Notes: generated by a model from the letters alone, not told the origin. Positions 6,338 to 13,886 are shown, counted from the stretch's first letter. The stretch is 20,673 nt of DNA from Candidatus Omnitrophota bacterium (GCA_028687205.1 JAQUAP010000016.1:1-20673), one strand, 5' to 3'. Numbers and translations: made by a program.

Positions 6338-7666
6338 ATGGAGAGGGAAAGAATTGCCATAGAGAATGAGATCCTGGAACGATTAGCCGGTAAGATTTTT
6401 CTGCTGCAGGACCTTGCGCGTAAGCGCGAGATCATCTTCCAGACGTTTTTAGAGGTGTATAATTCCGCCAGCGGCCAGGCCCTGGTCAGTAAACTTAAGA
6501 ACCTGGACCTGGAGGCCCTCTTTAACGAATTCCTCTCGTACGGGGTAATTGACGAATTGTTGGCTGACCCCGATGTAGAGGATATCATGATAAATTATCT
6601 CTCTCCCATCTACGTGCATAAGACAAAGCACGGTTTGGTCAAGACAGATAAGAAGTTCGTATCCAGGGAAGAGCTGGACCTGTTTATTAAGAAATTAATT
6701 ATCTTCTCCGGCAGGAAGACGATCAATAAGATAAATAATGTTGAACTGGTCGAGATAAAGGGAAGGGCGAACATCGTCTATTCTCCTTTCGGCCCGCAGG
6801 TTACCCTGACCCGCGCCAAAGAAAGGCCCTTAAGTATAATTGAACTGGTAGAAAACGGCACGCTTAATCCGGATATCGCCGCCCAACTCTGGCTTTATGT
6901 CGAAGGGCTTAAGGTAAAGCCGGCGAATATTATCATCTCCGGAGGCCCGGGGACAGGAAAATCAACTTTACTCAACGCGCTTTTTAGTTTTATCCCCCAT
7001 AATGACCGGATCATCGTTATTGAGGATACGCTGGAGTTGAATACTGATTTGGAAGAAAACTGTTCACGCCTTGAAAGCGATGAGACGACCACCTTGGCGG
7101 ATTTAGTCAAGAATTCCCTGCGCATGCGGCCGGACAGGATTATCGTGGGCGAAGTCAGGGGCCAGGAGGCCCAGGACTTAATGACGGCGATGAATATCGG
7201 AAAATACTGCATGGGGACTTTACATGCTTCAACCGCGCGCGAAACAATCATCCGCCTTGAAAATGAACCGATGAACGCGCCGGAGATACTGGTGAACCTG
7301 GTGGATGTATTCATTATTATGCGGCGTTACGCCTTAGACGGAAAGATTTCGCGGGTGGTCGGCGAACTGGTAGAGACGGCCGGTATGACAGACAAGACCA
7401 TCCTCTTATCTTCGCTCTGGTCTTACGACCTGGGGAGCACTGCGTTCCGTAAGTCATCCGTAAGCAGCGAGTACCGCGACAGGCTGGCGCAGGTGAGTGG
7501 CAGGACTACGGTCCAGATTATGGAAGAGATTAAGGTCCGTTCTAATATCATCAAACTGCTGATTAAGCAGGGCATAAGAGGGATGAAGGAAGTAACGGAA
7601 TTTTGCCGTAAATACTCTACTGATGCGCAGGCGGCAATTGAAGGCCTCGGCGCCAGGATCTGTTAA
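6338..7666 (+). CDS. cpaF: CpaF/TadA-type secretion ATPase
   Basis: The 442-residue protein is a type II/IV secretion superfamily ATPase of the CpaF kind, the hexameric motor that powers assembly of Tad/Flp pili and related machines. Its N-terminal domain includes the family block GVIDELLADPDVEDIMINYLSPIYV, split here as residues about 69-93. The motor domain has Walker A GGPGTGKST (202-210), an Asp box around 229-233, Walker B RPDRIIVGEVRG (264-275) and the His box GTLHAS (293-298). Residues after about 350 form an extra helical tail. No other Tad genes (cpaB, cpaE, tadB, tadC, prepilin) lie nearby. It may serve a pilus encoded elsewhere or another secretion role. A strong promoter precedes it and tRNA-Arg follows after 21 bases. 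Confidence 0.88.
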   Translation: MERERIAIENEILERLAGKIFLLQDLARKREIIFQTFLEVYNSASGQALVSKLKNLDLEALFNEFLSYGVIDELLADPDVEDIMINYLSPIYVHKTKHGLVKTDKKFVSREELDLFIKKLIIFSGRKTINKINNVELVEIKGRANIVYSPFGPQVTLTRAKERPLSIIELVENGTLNPDIAAQLWLYVEGLKVKPANIIISGGPGTGKSTLLNALFSFIPHNDRIIVIEDTLELNTDLEENCSRLESDETTTLADLVKNSLRMRPDRIIVGEVRGQEAQDLMTAMNIGKYCMGTLHASTARETIIRLENEPMNAPEILVNLVDVFIIMRRYALDGKISRVVGELVETAGMTDKTILLSSLWSYDLGSTAFRKSSVSSEYRDRLAQVSGRTTVQIMEEIKVRSNIIKLLIKQGIRGMKEVTEFCRKYSTDAQAAIEGLGARIC

Positions 7667-7687
7667 AATAAGGAAGATTTCAATATC

Positions 7688-7761
7688 GCGCCCATAGCTC
7701 AACTGGATAGAGCATCAGCCTACGGAGCTGGTTGTTGCAGGTTCGAATCCTGCTGGGCGCA
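7688..7761 (+). tRNA. tRNA-Arg (anticodon ACG)
   Basis: The 74-nt cloverleaf has acceptor GCGCCCA/TGGGCGC, D stem GCTC/GAGC, anticodon stem TCAGC/GCTGG with loop CTACGGA, and T stem GCAGG/CCTGC with loop TTCGAAT. The anticodon ACG reads CGN codons only after A34 is deaminated to inosine, which is the job of the enzyme encoded 23 bases downstream. The 3' CCA is not encoded. Confidence 0.95.
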
Positions 7762-7784
7762 CTTTGTATTTACCGGGCAAATAA

Positions 7785-8246
7785 ATGCACAGGCCAGATG
7801 AATATTATATGCGGGAGGCCTTAAAAGAAGCTGGGAAGGCTTTTACAGAAGATGAAGTTCCCGTGGGCGCAGTCATAATCAACGGCGGAAAGGTTATTGC
7901 CCGCGGGCATAACCAGATAGAACGTTTAAAAGACCCGACTGCCCACGCTGAAATGCTCTGCCTTACCTCGGCCATGAATTTCCTGAATACAAAGTGGTTG
8001 AATGCGGCAACCCTCTATGTTACAATTGAACCATGCAGCATGTGCGCCGGCGCTTTAGTCCTTTCGCGGATTAAAAATATATGTTTTGGCGCAAAAGACC
8101 CCAAGGCCGGGGCCTGCGGCTCGGTAATCAATATTGCCAATCACAAAAAATTAAATCATCGGATTAAGGTTAAAGGCGGCATCTTGTCAGAAGAATGCGC
8201 GTCTTTACTAAAAGAATTTTTTAAAAAGAAACGCGCTAAAAAATAA
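7785..8246 (+). CDS. tadA: tRNA-specific adenosine-34 deaminase
   Basis: TadA converts the wobble adenosine of tRNA-Arg(ACG) to inosine so that one tRNA can read CGU, CGC and CGA. The 153-residue protein carries the zinc deaminase motifs HAE (H54, E56) and PCSMC (C84, C87). It also has EVPVGAV near residue 24 and the KDPKAGACGS loop that separates TadA from cytosine or guanine deaminases. The ATG at 7785 gives an N-terminus (DEYYMREALKEA) that aligns in length with known TadA proteins. No clear ribosome site is seen. The gene sits between tRNA-Arg(ACG), its expected substrate, and tRNA-Ser(GCT), with 23 and 8 bases between, so it is probably part of one transcript with them. Confidence 0.93.
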   Translation: MHRPDEYYMREALKEAGKAFTEDEVPVGAVIINGGKVIARGHNQIERLKDPTAHAEMLCLTSAMNFLNTKWLNAATLYVTIEPCSMCAGALVLSRIKNICFGAKDPKAGACGSVINIANHKKLNHRIKVKGGILSEECASLLKEFFKKKRAKK

Positions 8247-8254
8247 TTAATCAT

Positions 8255-8346
8255 GGAGAGGTGGCTGAGCGGCCGAAAGCAACTCACTGCTAATGAGTTG
8301 TCCTGGGAAACTGGGACCCTGGGTTCGAATCCCAGCCTCTCCGCCA
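8255..8346 (+). tRNA. tRNA-Ser (anticodon GCT)
   Basis: The acceptor GGAGAGG/CCTCTCC, anticodon stem ACTCA/TGAGT with loop CTGCTAA, a long variable arm and T stem CTGGG/CCCAG identify a class II tRNA for serine reading AGC/AGU. The tRNA body ends at G8343 and the CCA (8344-8346) is encoded, unlike in the tRNA-Arg upstream. Confidence 0.94.
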
Positions 8347-8363
8347 TATGCCCGGAATAAATA

Positions 8364-9923
8364 ATGGCCTATACAGTCTTTGCCTTAAAATGGCGGCCGA
8401 ATAGTTTTGACGAGATCATCGGCCAGAAAAATGTCGTCACTACCTTAAAGAGCGCCCTCCAGAAGAACCGCCTGGCGCACGCTTACCTTTTCGCCGGTCC
8501 GCGGGGGATAGGCAAAACCTCGACGGCCAGGATTCTAGCCAAAGCCCTGAATTGTAAAAACGGCCCTACGCTAGAGCCCTGCGGTAAATGCAGTTCCTGC
8601 CTGGAAATAGCGCAAAGCCGCTCCCTGGATGTGATTGAAATAGACGGCGCTTCCAATACCGGCGTAGAAGATGTCAGGACGCTGCGTGAAAACGTAAAAT
8701 TCGCCCCCAGCGCGGGAAAATTCAAAATCTATATTATTGACGAAGTGCATATGCTTTCGACGGCCGCATTCAACGCGCTCCTGAAAACGTTGGAGGAGCC
8801 GCCGGAGTTTGTTAAATTTATTTTCGCCACCACCCATCCGGATAAAATCCCCTCTACGGTGCTTTCGCGCTGCCAGCGCCTGGATTTCCGCCGGATTTCG
8901 GTCATAGAAATTATCAGCCAGCTTGAAAGAATAGTTAAAGCAGAAAAGATAAGCGTAGATAAGGAAGTCTTATTCGCTATCGCTAAGGCCGCTGACGGGT
9001 CATTACGCGACGCCGAATCAATCTTAGACCAGCTGGTAGCATTTTCCAAGGACAAGGTTTCCCTGAAAGACGTTATTTCGGTATTGGGGCTGGTTGAACA
9101 GGACGCGTTATTTGAAATCACCGATAAAATAATTGAAAAAAATCCCAAAGCAGTATTGGATTTATTTAATAAGCTTAGTGAAGAAGGCAAGGATATCGGC
9201 GTATTTTTAAATAACCTGATTGAGCATTTCCGTAACCTGATGATTGCCAAGGTTACCCGGGGAGACGTAAAATTAATCGATCTGCCCCAGGAGGTCTGCG
9301 ACAGGTTATTGCGGCAGAGCCAGGTTTTAAGCCTGGAAGAGATCTTCGGCGCTTTTAATATTTTAGCCAATACCCAGGAGATGGCCAGGCGCCTGGATTC
9401 GCTGCGCATAACCCTGGAGGTAAATTTAGTCCGCTTGAGCAATAATAAGAAGGCCTCGCCTGCTGCAGAGATAAAGCCTGCCGTATCTAAGCCTGTGCCT
9501 TTAAAAGAAAAAACTCCGTTAAAAGAAATCCCGCGGGAGGAGAAGAAAAATGGCCCGCCGCCGGAGCCGGCCGTCGGTATCTCTCTGGATAATATTAAAA
9601 GCGCTTGGCAAAATATAATTGAAAGCTTAAGCCGGATAAAGATGTCCGTAGCCACTTATTTAAGCGAAGGCGAGCCTCTAAACCTAAAAGGCAACCTGCT
9701 GACGATCGCTTTTCCGAAGAGCCATTCGCTGCACAAAGAGTCGCTTGAGAGAAGAGAAAATAAGGAGATTATTGAGCAAGGCCTGTTTGAGGCGTTGAAC
9801 GCGCAATTACGGGTTAATTTTATCCTTTCCGCCGACTCTCGGCCAAAAGATGCCGAACAGGGAGGGCATTTTATTCAATCTATCCTGGATACATTCCATG
9901 GGCGGGTAATCAAAGAAAATTAA
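8364..9923 (+). CDS. dnaX: DNA polymerase III subunit gamma/tau
   Basis: DnaX is the clamp-loader motor of the replisome. The 519-residue protein has Walker A GPRGIGKTS (45-53), the zinc module C64, C73, C76, C79, the Walker B/DEVH box at 126-129, sensor 1 in IFATTH (153-158) and the SRC arginine-finger motif (168-170). Domain III follows, then a basic, proline-rich linker (about 365-405) and a C-terminal domain of tau type. I see no A6G-type slip signal in the linker, so a separate short gamma form is not indicated. The ATG 17 bases after the tRNA-Ser CCA has no obvious ribosome site. The stop overlaps the recR start (TAATG at 9921-9925). Confidence 0.95.
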   Translation: MAYTVFALKWRPNSFDEIIGQKNVVTTLKSALQKNRLAHAYLFAGPRGIGKTSTARILAKALNCKNGPTLEPCGKCSSCLEIAQSRSLDVIEIDGASNTGVEDVRTLRENVKFAPSAGKFKIYIIDEVHMLSTAAFNALLKTLEEPPEFVKFIFATTHPDKIPSTVLSRCQRLDFRRISVIEIISQLERIVKAEKISVDKEVLFAIAKAADGSLRDAESILDQLVAFSKDKVSLKDVISVLGLVEQDALFEITDKIIEKNPKAVLDLFNKLSEEGKDIGVFLNNLIEHFRNLMIAKVTRGDVKLIDLPQEVCDRLLRQSQVLSLEEIFGAFNILANTQEMARRLDSLRITLEVNLVRLSNNKKASPAAEIKPAVSKPVPLKEKTPLKEIPREEKKNGPPPEPAVGISLDNIKSAWQNIIESLSRIKMSVATYLSEGEPLNLKGNLLTIAFPKSHSLHKESLERRENKEIIEQGLFEALNAQLRVNFILSADSRPKDAEQGGHFIQSILDTFHGRVIKEN

Positions 9924-10522
9924 TGGCAAACTACACTGAATCCATAGAAAAGTTAATTGACGGGTTAATCCGGCTTCCCGGCATAGGCAGGCGCAGCGCC
10001 GAACGCATGGTCACTTACATACTCGGAGCCCCTAAAGAGGAGATAAAAATACTGGCCGAGGCCATCGCTAAGGTAAAAGAGAGCGTGCATTTTTGCAGCC
10101 TCTGCCATAATTTAAGCGAAGAAGAGCTTTGTAAGATATGCCAGGATGCCCGGCGCCAGAAAGAGGTTATCTGTATTGTTGAAAAACCCGGCGATGTCAC
10201 GGCTATAGAAAAATCCGGAAGCTTTAACGGCGTATACCATGTCCTGCTGGGAGCAATATCTCCGCTGGAAGGCAAGGGCCCGGGCGATTTAAAGATAGAA
10301 AGCCTGATGAACCGGATAAAGCAGGGCAATATTAAAGAAATTATTATCGCTACCGACGCCGATACCGAAGGCGAAACCACAGCCCTCTATCTGACCAAGC
10401 TGATTAAGCCTCTGGGCGTAAAATTAAGCCGCATTGGCTTAGGCTTACCCGTTGGCTCAAACCTGGAATACGCGGATTCCACCACTCTCTCCAAATCTTT
10501 AGAGTCCCGTCGCGCGATTTAA
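9923..10522 (+). CDS. recR: Recombination protein RecR
   Basis: RecR works with RecF and RecO to load RecA at gaps and stalled forks. The 199-residue protein, the usual size, has the N-terminal helix-hairpin-helix (LIRLPGIGRRSAERM), a C4 zinc finger (C58, C61, C70, C73) and a Toprim domain (VEKPGD, then ATDADTEGE). It ends with the Walker-like tail GLPVGSNLEYAD. The Toprim block usually reads NPTxEGEATA; here it is DADTEGETTA, closer to topoisomerase-like Toprim sequences. It overlaps dnaX by one base. The ybaB gene that often lies between dnaX and recR is absent here. Confidence 0.95.
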   Translation: MANYTESIEKLIDGLIRLPGIGRRSAERMVTYILGAPKEEIKILAEAIAKVKESVHFCSLCHNLSEEELCKICQDARRQKEVICIVEKPGDVTAIEKSGSFNGVYHVLLGAISPLEGKGPGDLKIESLMNRIKQGNIKEIIIATDADTEGETTALYLTKLIKPLGVKLSRIGLGLPVGSNLEYADSTTLSKSLESRRAI

Positions 10523-10525
10523 CCG

Positions 10526-12457
10526 ATGATTACGCTAAATAACCTATCCAAGAACTACGGCCAGAAAACCCTCTTTAAAAATATTTCCCTGAATATAAAT
10601 AAGGGAGAAAAAATCGGCCTTATCGGCCCTAACGGCTCAGGCAAGACCACGCTTTTTGCGCTTATCTTAGGGGAGTTAGAATCCTCGTCGGGAGAGGTGA
10701 GAGTAAACAAGAATACGCATATCGGGTATCTTCCCCAGGAGGCAAGTTTTAAATCCGAGCGCACTGTCCTTGCGGAATTGACCGAGGGGGATGAGCGGAT
10801 TATTAAATTAAAGCGGGAAAAGGAAGAGCTGGAAAATAAAAATCTTGCCGGCTCAAAGCGCTACGGGGAAGTTTTACATGATTTGGAAACGCTGGGTTTT
10901 TTTGAATTGGAGCATAGAGCTGAAAAAATCCTGATGGGGCTGGGGTTTAAAGAGCGGGATTTTAGCCGCCCGATAAACCAGATGAGCGGCGGCTGGCAGA
11001 TGCGCACTTTATTAGCCAAGCTCCTTACATACCATTACGACCTTCTGCTATTGGATGAACCGACAAATTACCTGGACTTAAACGCCGCGCTCTGGCTTAA
11101 GGATTATTTGGCGTCTTTCCGGGGGACATTCATTATGATTTCCCACGACCGGGCATTCCTTACGGATGTCACCAATTACACCTTAATCCTTGAGAACGGC
11201 TCCATCGCCAAGGTAGAAGGTAATTACGAGCACTACGAGCAGATAAAGAGAGAAAAGCGCGTGCATCTTGAGAAGCAGTTTAAGGAACAGGAGAAAAAAA
11301 GAGAGCAGTTGGAAAGATTTGTCGCGCGTTTTCACGCCCAGCCGAACAAAGCCGCGGCAGTCAGGGCAAAACGCACTGCTTTGGAAAGATTAGAAAAGGA
11401 AGCTGTTTTGCTACCAGAAGACCTGCGTGAAAGCATAGGCAGCTTTCGTTTTCCGGAGACAAAGAGGAGCGGGCACAGGGTTATTTCCCTGGAGAAGGCC
11501 TCTAAAAGCTACGGCGATATAAAAGTCTACCAGGAACTGGATTTTGAGGTTACCCAGGGAGAGAAGGCGGTCCTGGCAGGAGAGAACGGGGCGGGAAAGT
11601 CCACGCTTTTAAAGATTTTATCCGGCGTAATCGATATAGACAGCGGCAACCGCATTGTCGGGCATAATGTAGCTAGCGGTTATTTTTCACAGACGCGCAC
11701 GGATGTCCTGAATGTTGAGAATACGGTTTTACAGGAAGCTTATTCTGCCGCCCCCGGCTATATGTCGGAAGAAACCATCAGGACGATACTCGGCGCGTTT
11801 TTATTTACCGGGGATGACGCGGATAAAAAGGTAAAAGTTTTATCCGGAGGGGAAAAGAGCCGGTTGATCCTGGCTAAATTATTGATTGACCCGCCGAACT
11901 TTCTGCTCCTTGATGAACCGACCACGCACCTGGACGTGGATGCGGTTGAGGCGCTGGTGGCTGCGCTTAAGGATTACGCGGGCACGCTGGTATTTATCAG
12001 CCATGATATCTATTTTGTGCGTTCAGTCGCCAATACCGTCTATGAGGTTAAGGACGGGCGCATCAGGAAATTCCCCGGGAGCTTTGATTATTATCTGGAG
12101 AAAAAAGATACAGCGGAGATGTTCATTGAAAGGCCTAAGCAAAAGATTGACCCGCAGAAGCAAAAGCTTGAGCAGGAAAAGCTTAGAGCCAGGGAAGAAG
12201 AGAAATTTAAGAGGGAAGAAGAGAGAAGGCGTAAAAGCCATAATGCCGCCATAAGAGAGAGCATAGTTAAGCTGGAGAAAAAGAAAGAGAAGCTGGAGCT
12301 TGAGAGTTATGCCAAGGCCCGCGCCTTATCTAATCCAAAAATATACCAGCGGGATGACGATACCGCCCGCGACTACGGCCGCCGGCTTAAGGAGATAGAA
12401 AAAGAGACCTCCGAAATTAATACCCAGATAAAAGGACTTGAAGCGCGGATTATTTAA
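10526..12457 (+). CDS. ABC-F family ATPase (Uup/EttA-like)
   Basis: The 643-residue protein has two ABC domains and no membrane part, the mark of ABC-F proteins that act on the ribosome in translation or its rescue. Domain 1 has Walker A GPNGSGKTT (34-42), signature MSGGW (153-157) and LLLLDEPTNYLD (173-184). Domain 2 has GENGAGKST (351-359), LSGGEKSR and LLLDEPTTHLD. The charged linker between them (about 230-310) is the P-site-tRNA interaction motif region. After about residue 545 comes a long charged coiled coil, like the C-terminal extension of Uup-type members. It starts three bases after recR. Assigning it to one ABC-F subgroup would need a tree. Confidence 0.9.
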   Translation: MITLNNLSKNYGQKTLFKNISLNINKGEKIGLIGPNGSGKTTLFALILGELESSSGEVRVNKNTHIGYLPQEASFKSERTVLAELTEGDERIIKLKREKEELENKNLAGSKRYGEVLHDLETLGFFELEHRAEKILMGLGFKERDFSRPINQMSGGWQMRTLLAKLLTYHYDLLLLDEPTNYLDLNAALWLKDYLASFRGTFIMISHDRAFLTDVTNYTLILENGSIAKVEGNYEHYEQIKREKRVHLEKQFKEQEKKREQLERFVARFHAQPNKAAAVRAKRTALERLEKEAVLLPEDLRESIGSFRFPETKRSGHRVISLEKASKSYGDIKVYQELDFEVTQGEKAVLAGENGAGKSTLLKILSGVIDIDSGNRIVGHNVASGYFSQTRTDVLNVENTVLQEAYSAAPGYMSEETIRTILGAFLFTGDDADKKVKVLSGGEKSRLILAKLLIDPPNFLLLDEPTTHLDVDAVEALVAALKDYAGTLVFISHDIYFVRSVANTVYEVKDGRIRKFPGSFDYYLEKKDTAEMFIERPKQKIDPQKQKLEQEKLRAREEEKFKREEERRRKSHNAAIRESIVKLEKKKEKLELESYAKARALSNPKIYQRDDDTARDYGRRLKEIEKETSEINTQIKGLEARII

Positions 12458-12478
12458 TGTTAGAATAAACGCCACTAT

Positions 12479-12778
12479 TCCCCCGTAGCTCAGTTGGTAG
12501 AGCGAGTGGCTGTGCGAGCCGCCAGAGGCGGCGAGCAAAAATGCTCAAAGCGCAGCTTCTTCGGGAAACCGAAGATGAAACTGCAGGAGAATTGCTGGAA
12601 GCCCATAAAATGGGTAATCAGCAGCCGAGTCTGCCAATTTTTGTGGCGGAAAGGTTCAGAGACTATGCACCTGCTGCCTAAGACGAAAGTTATGGCAAAG
12701 ATATAGTCCGCTTCCGAAAGTAATTTCGGGTTAAGCGTAACCACCAGGTCCGAGGTTCGAGTCCTCGCGGGGGAGCCA
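12479..12778 (+). tRNA. tRNA-Asn (anticodon GTT) interrupted by a group I intron
   Basis: The exons at 12479-12513 and 12738-12778 join into a 76-nt tRNA including an encoded CCA (12776-12778). It has acceptor TCCCCCG/CGGGGGA, D stem GCTC/GAGC, anticodon loop CTGTTAA after joining, and T stem CGAGG/CCTCG. The T1-A72 pair and G73 discriminator are typical of bacterial tRNA-Asn. The intron lies between anticodon bases 35 and 36. The anticodon stem AGTGG/CCACC has four pairs and a possible A27-C43 mismatch at its base. A rho-independent terminator follows 11 bases downstream. Confidence 0.92.
12514..12737 (+). ncRNA. Group I self-splicing intron (tRNA type, IC3-like), 224 nt
   Basis: All core helices can be drawn. 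P1: exon GGCTGT (12508-12513) with guide GCAGCT (12552-12557), with the splice-site U12513 paired to G12552. P2: TCTTCGG/CCGAAGA around a GAAA loop (12558-12575). P3: GCAGG (12583) with CCTGC (12670). P4: TGCTG (12593) with CAGCA (12619). P5: CCCAT/ATGGG (12602-12614). P6: TCTGCCA/TGGCGGA (12630-12650). P7: GACTAT (12661) with ATAGTC (12703), inside the R and S core boxes including AAGATATAGTCC. P8: TGCC/GGCA (12675-12697). P9: CCGAAA/TTTCGG around GTAA (12714-12729). The terminal omega-G is G12737. No homing endonuclease is encoded. Confidence 0.93.
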
Positions 12779-12789
12779 TACTTGATGAG

Positions 12790-12824
12790 CCCCTTACTCC
12801 TAGGAGTAAGGGGTTTTTCTTTTT
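12790..12824 (+). terminator. Rho-independent terminator after tRNA-Asn
   Basis: A perfect palindrome, CCCCTTACTCC paired with GGAGTAAGGGG (12790-12813), is followed by TTTTTCTTTTT. It is the first clear terminator downstream of the promoter at 6258, so it probably ends the whole cpaF-to-tRNA-Asn unit. Confidence 0.9.
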
Positions 12825-13068
12825 GGGGCAAAAAATTTTCGGCAACTTTGGGGCTTGCGGCTGGGTGGCGGCAGCCCCAGCCCCAGCGTCCTCGCTTCAA
12901 TATGTCTTTACAATAAAAAATAACAAAGTTTTAAGAGCGGGCTCGTCCGCTGTCCTGCCTTAAGCTAGGTTAAAAACTCCTCTGGACGGCAGGACTATAG
13001 AGCCGCGTTGAAAAACGCTTAAAGAAGAACAAAAAAGCTGAAAAAGCTACAATCTGTAACAAAAATAG
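12825..13068. other. Non-coding gap with a compact set of inverted repeats
   Basis: No coding frame is convincing here. Near the left, GGCTGGG (12859) can pair with CCCAGCC (12876). Farther right, an outer stem GCGGGCTC (12936-12943) with GAGCCGC (13000-13006) encloses a perfect GTCCTGCC/GGCAGGAC stem (12952-12995). Next to it, and sharing two bases with the outer stem, is GCGTT/AACGC with a GAAA loop (13005-13018). It could be a small RNA or an orphan regulatory element. It matches no riboswitch I recognise. No good promoter is visible in front of it. Confidence 0.45.
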
Positions 13069-13095
13069 TTGCAGAGGATTCTGTTTTGATATAAA
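13069..13095 (+). promoter_or_regulatory. Possible promoter of the ZIP transporter gene
   Basis: TTGCAG (13069-13074) and TATAAA (13090-13095) are 15 bases apart, with TGA before the -10. The predicted start would be near 13102, only two or three bases from the ATG at 13105. There is also no ribosome site, so the message may be leaderless. Confidence 0.45.
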
Positions 13096-13104
13096 ATCTA
13101 ACGT

Positions 13105-13863
13105 ATGGATTACACAAAAATCTGGTTACCTTTATTATTAAGCTTTTTAGCTGGCATTTTTACTGTTGTGGGTAGCCTAATTACTTTTCTGATCCGCGAT
13201 TTAAAGAAAAGTTACCTGCAATTCTCCTTGGGATTATCAGCCGGAGTAATGATCTATGTATCTTTTGTTGAACTTCTGCATACAGCCATTCATAATATCG
13301 GAGCTATTAAGGCGAATGTTGCATTTTTTGTCGGGATTATTTTATTTATGCTTTTAGATTTTTTGATTCCACACCAATATATCGAAGAACGAATCCAAGC
13401 AGGCACCTGCGATAGAAGACTTATGAAGGCAGGAATTCTTGTCACTTTAGGCATAGCAATTCATAATCTCCCTGAAGGGTTAGCGGTCTTTATGAGTTCT
13501 TTATCCAGTATTAGATTAGGCATCGTTTTGGCTCTGGCCATAGCCTTACATAATATCCCTGAAGGTCTTGCAGTTGCGATGCCGATTTTTTATGCTACGA
13601 AAAGCAAAAGAAAGGCATTCTTCTATTCTTTTTTATCGGGGTTCGCAGAGCCTATCGGAGCGGTTATCGGGGTTTTGATACTAATGCCCTTTCTTACGCC
13701 TACAATTTTGTATTTTTCTCTGGCTATTGTTGCCGGAATCATGGTTTTTATCAGTTTCGATGAACTCCTGCCTTTATCCTGTGAGAGTGGAAGTTATCAT
13801 TTAGCTATTTCCGGCATACTCATAGGCATGCTCATCATGGCGTTAAGCACAATTCTTCTATAA
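13105..13863 (+). CDS. zupT: ZIP-family metal transporter (ZupT-like)
   Basis: ZIP proteins carry zinc and other divalent metals into the cytoplasm. The 252-residue protein has about eight membrane segments. Its two metal-binding helices carry HNLPEGLAV (H120, N121, E124) and HNIPEGLAVAMP (H149, N150, E153), the hallmark of the ZupT/GufA branch. GFAEPIGA (E182) follows in the next helix. The loop between segments 3 and 4 is short with few histidines (residues 90-106), as in bacterial ZupT. There is no ribosome site before the ATG. It has its own promoter and terminator, so it is probably a single-gene unit. Whether zinc, iron or manganese is the natural substrate cannot be told from the motifs. 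Confidence 0.9.
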   Translation: MDYTKIWLPLLLSFLAGIFTVVGSLITFLIRDLKKSYLQFSLGLSAGVMIYVSFVELLHTAIHNIGAIKANVAFFVGIILFMLLDFLIPHQYIEERIQAGTCDRRLMKAGILVTLGIAIHNLPEGLAVFMSSLSSIRLGIVLALAIALHNIPEGLAVAMPIFYATKSKRKAFFYSFLSGFAEPIGAVIGVLILMPFLTPTILYFSLAIVAGIMVFISFDELLPLSCESGSYHLAISGILIGMLIMALSTILL

Positions 13864-13886
13864 TAATAGCTGTATAAATTAATTTT

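Noticed and set aside
8729..9655. Long minus-strand open frame opposite dnaX
   Set aside because: It is a shadow of dnaX, rich in serine and arginine as expected from the complement, with no motif or ribosome site.
12479..12514. tRNA-His reading (loop CTGTG) for the 5' half at 12479
   Set aside because: The unspliced 5' half shows GTG, but joining at the omega-G gives CTGTTAA with a 76-nt body, T1-A72 and G73 as in tRNA-Asn. A His reading would leave an eight-base loop.
12494..12900. Open frames on both strands over the split tRNA, possibly an intron-encoded protein
   Set aside because: They run across tRNA exons, ribozyme core and terminator. The base-pairing is fully explained by RNA structure, and the peptides have no endonuclease motif such as LAGLIDADG or GIY-YIG.
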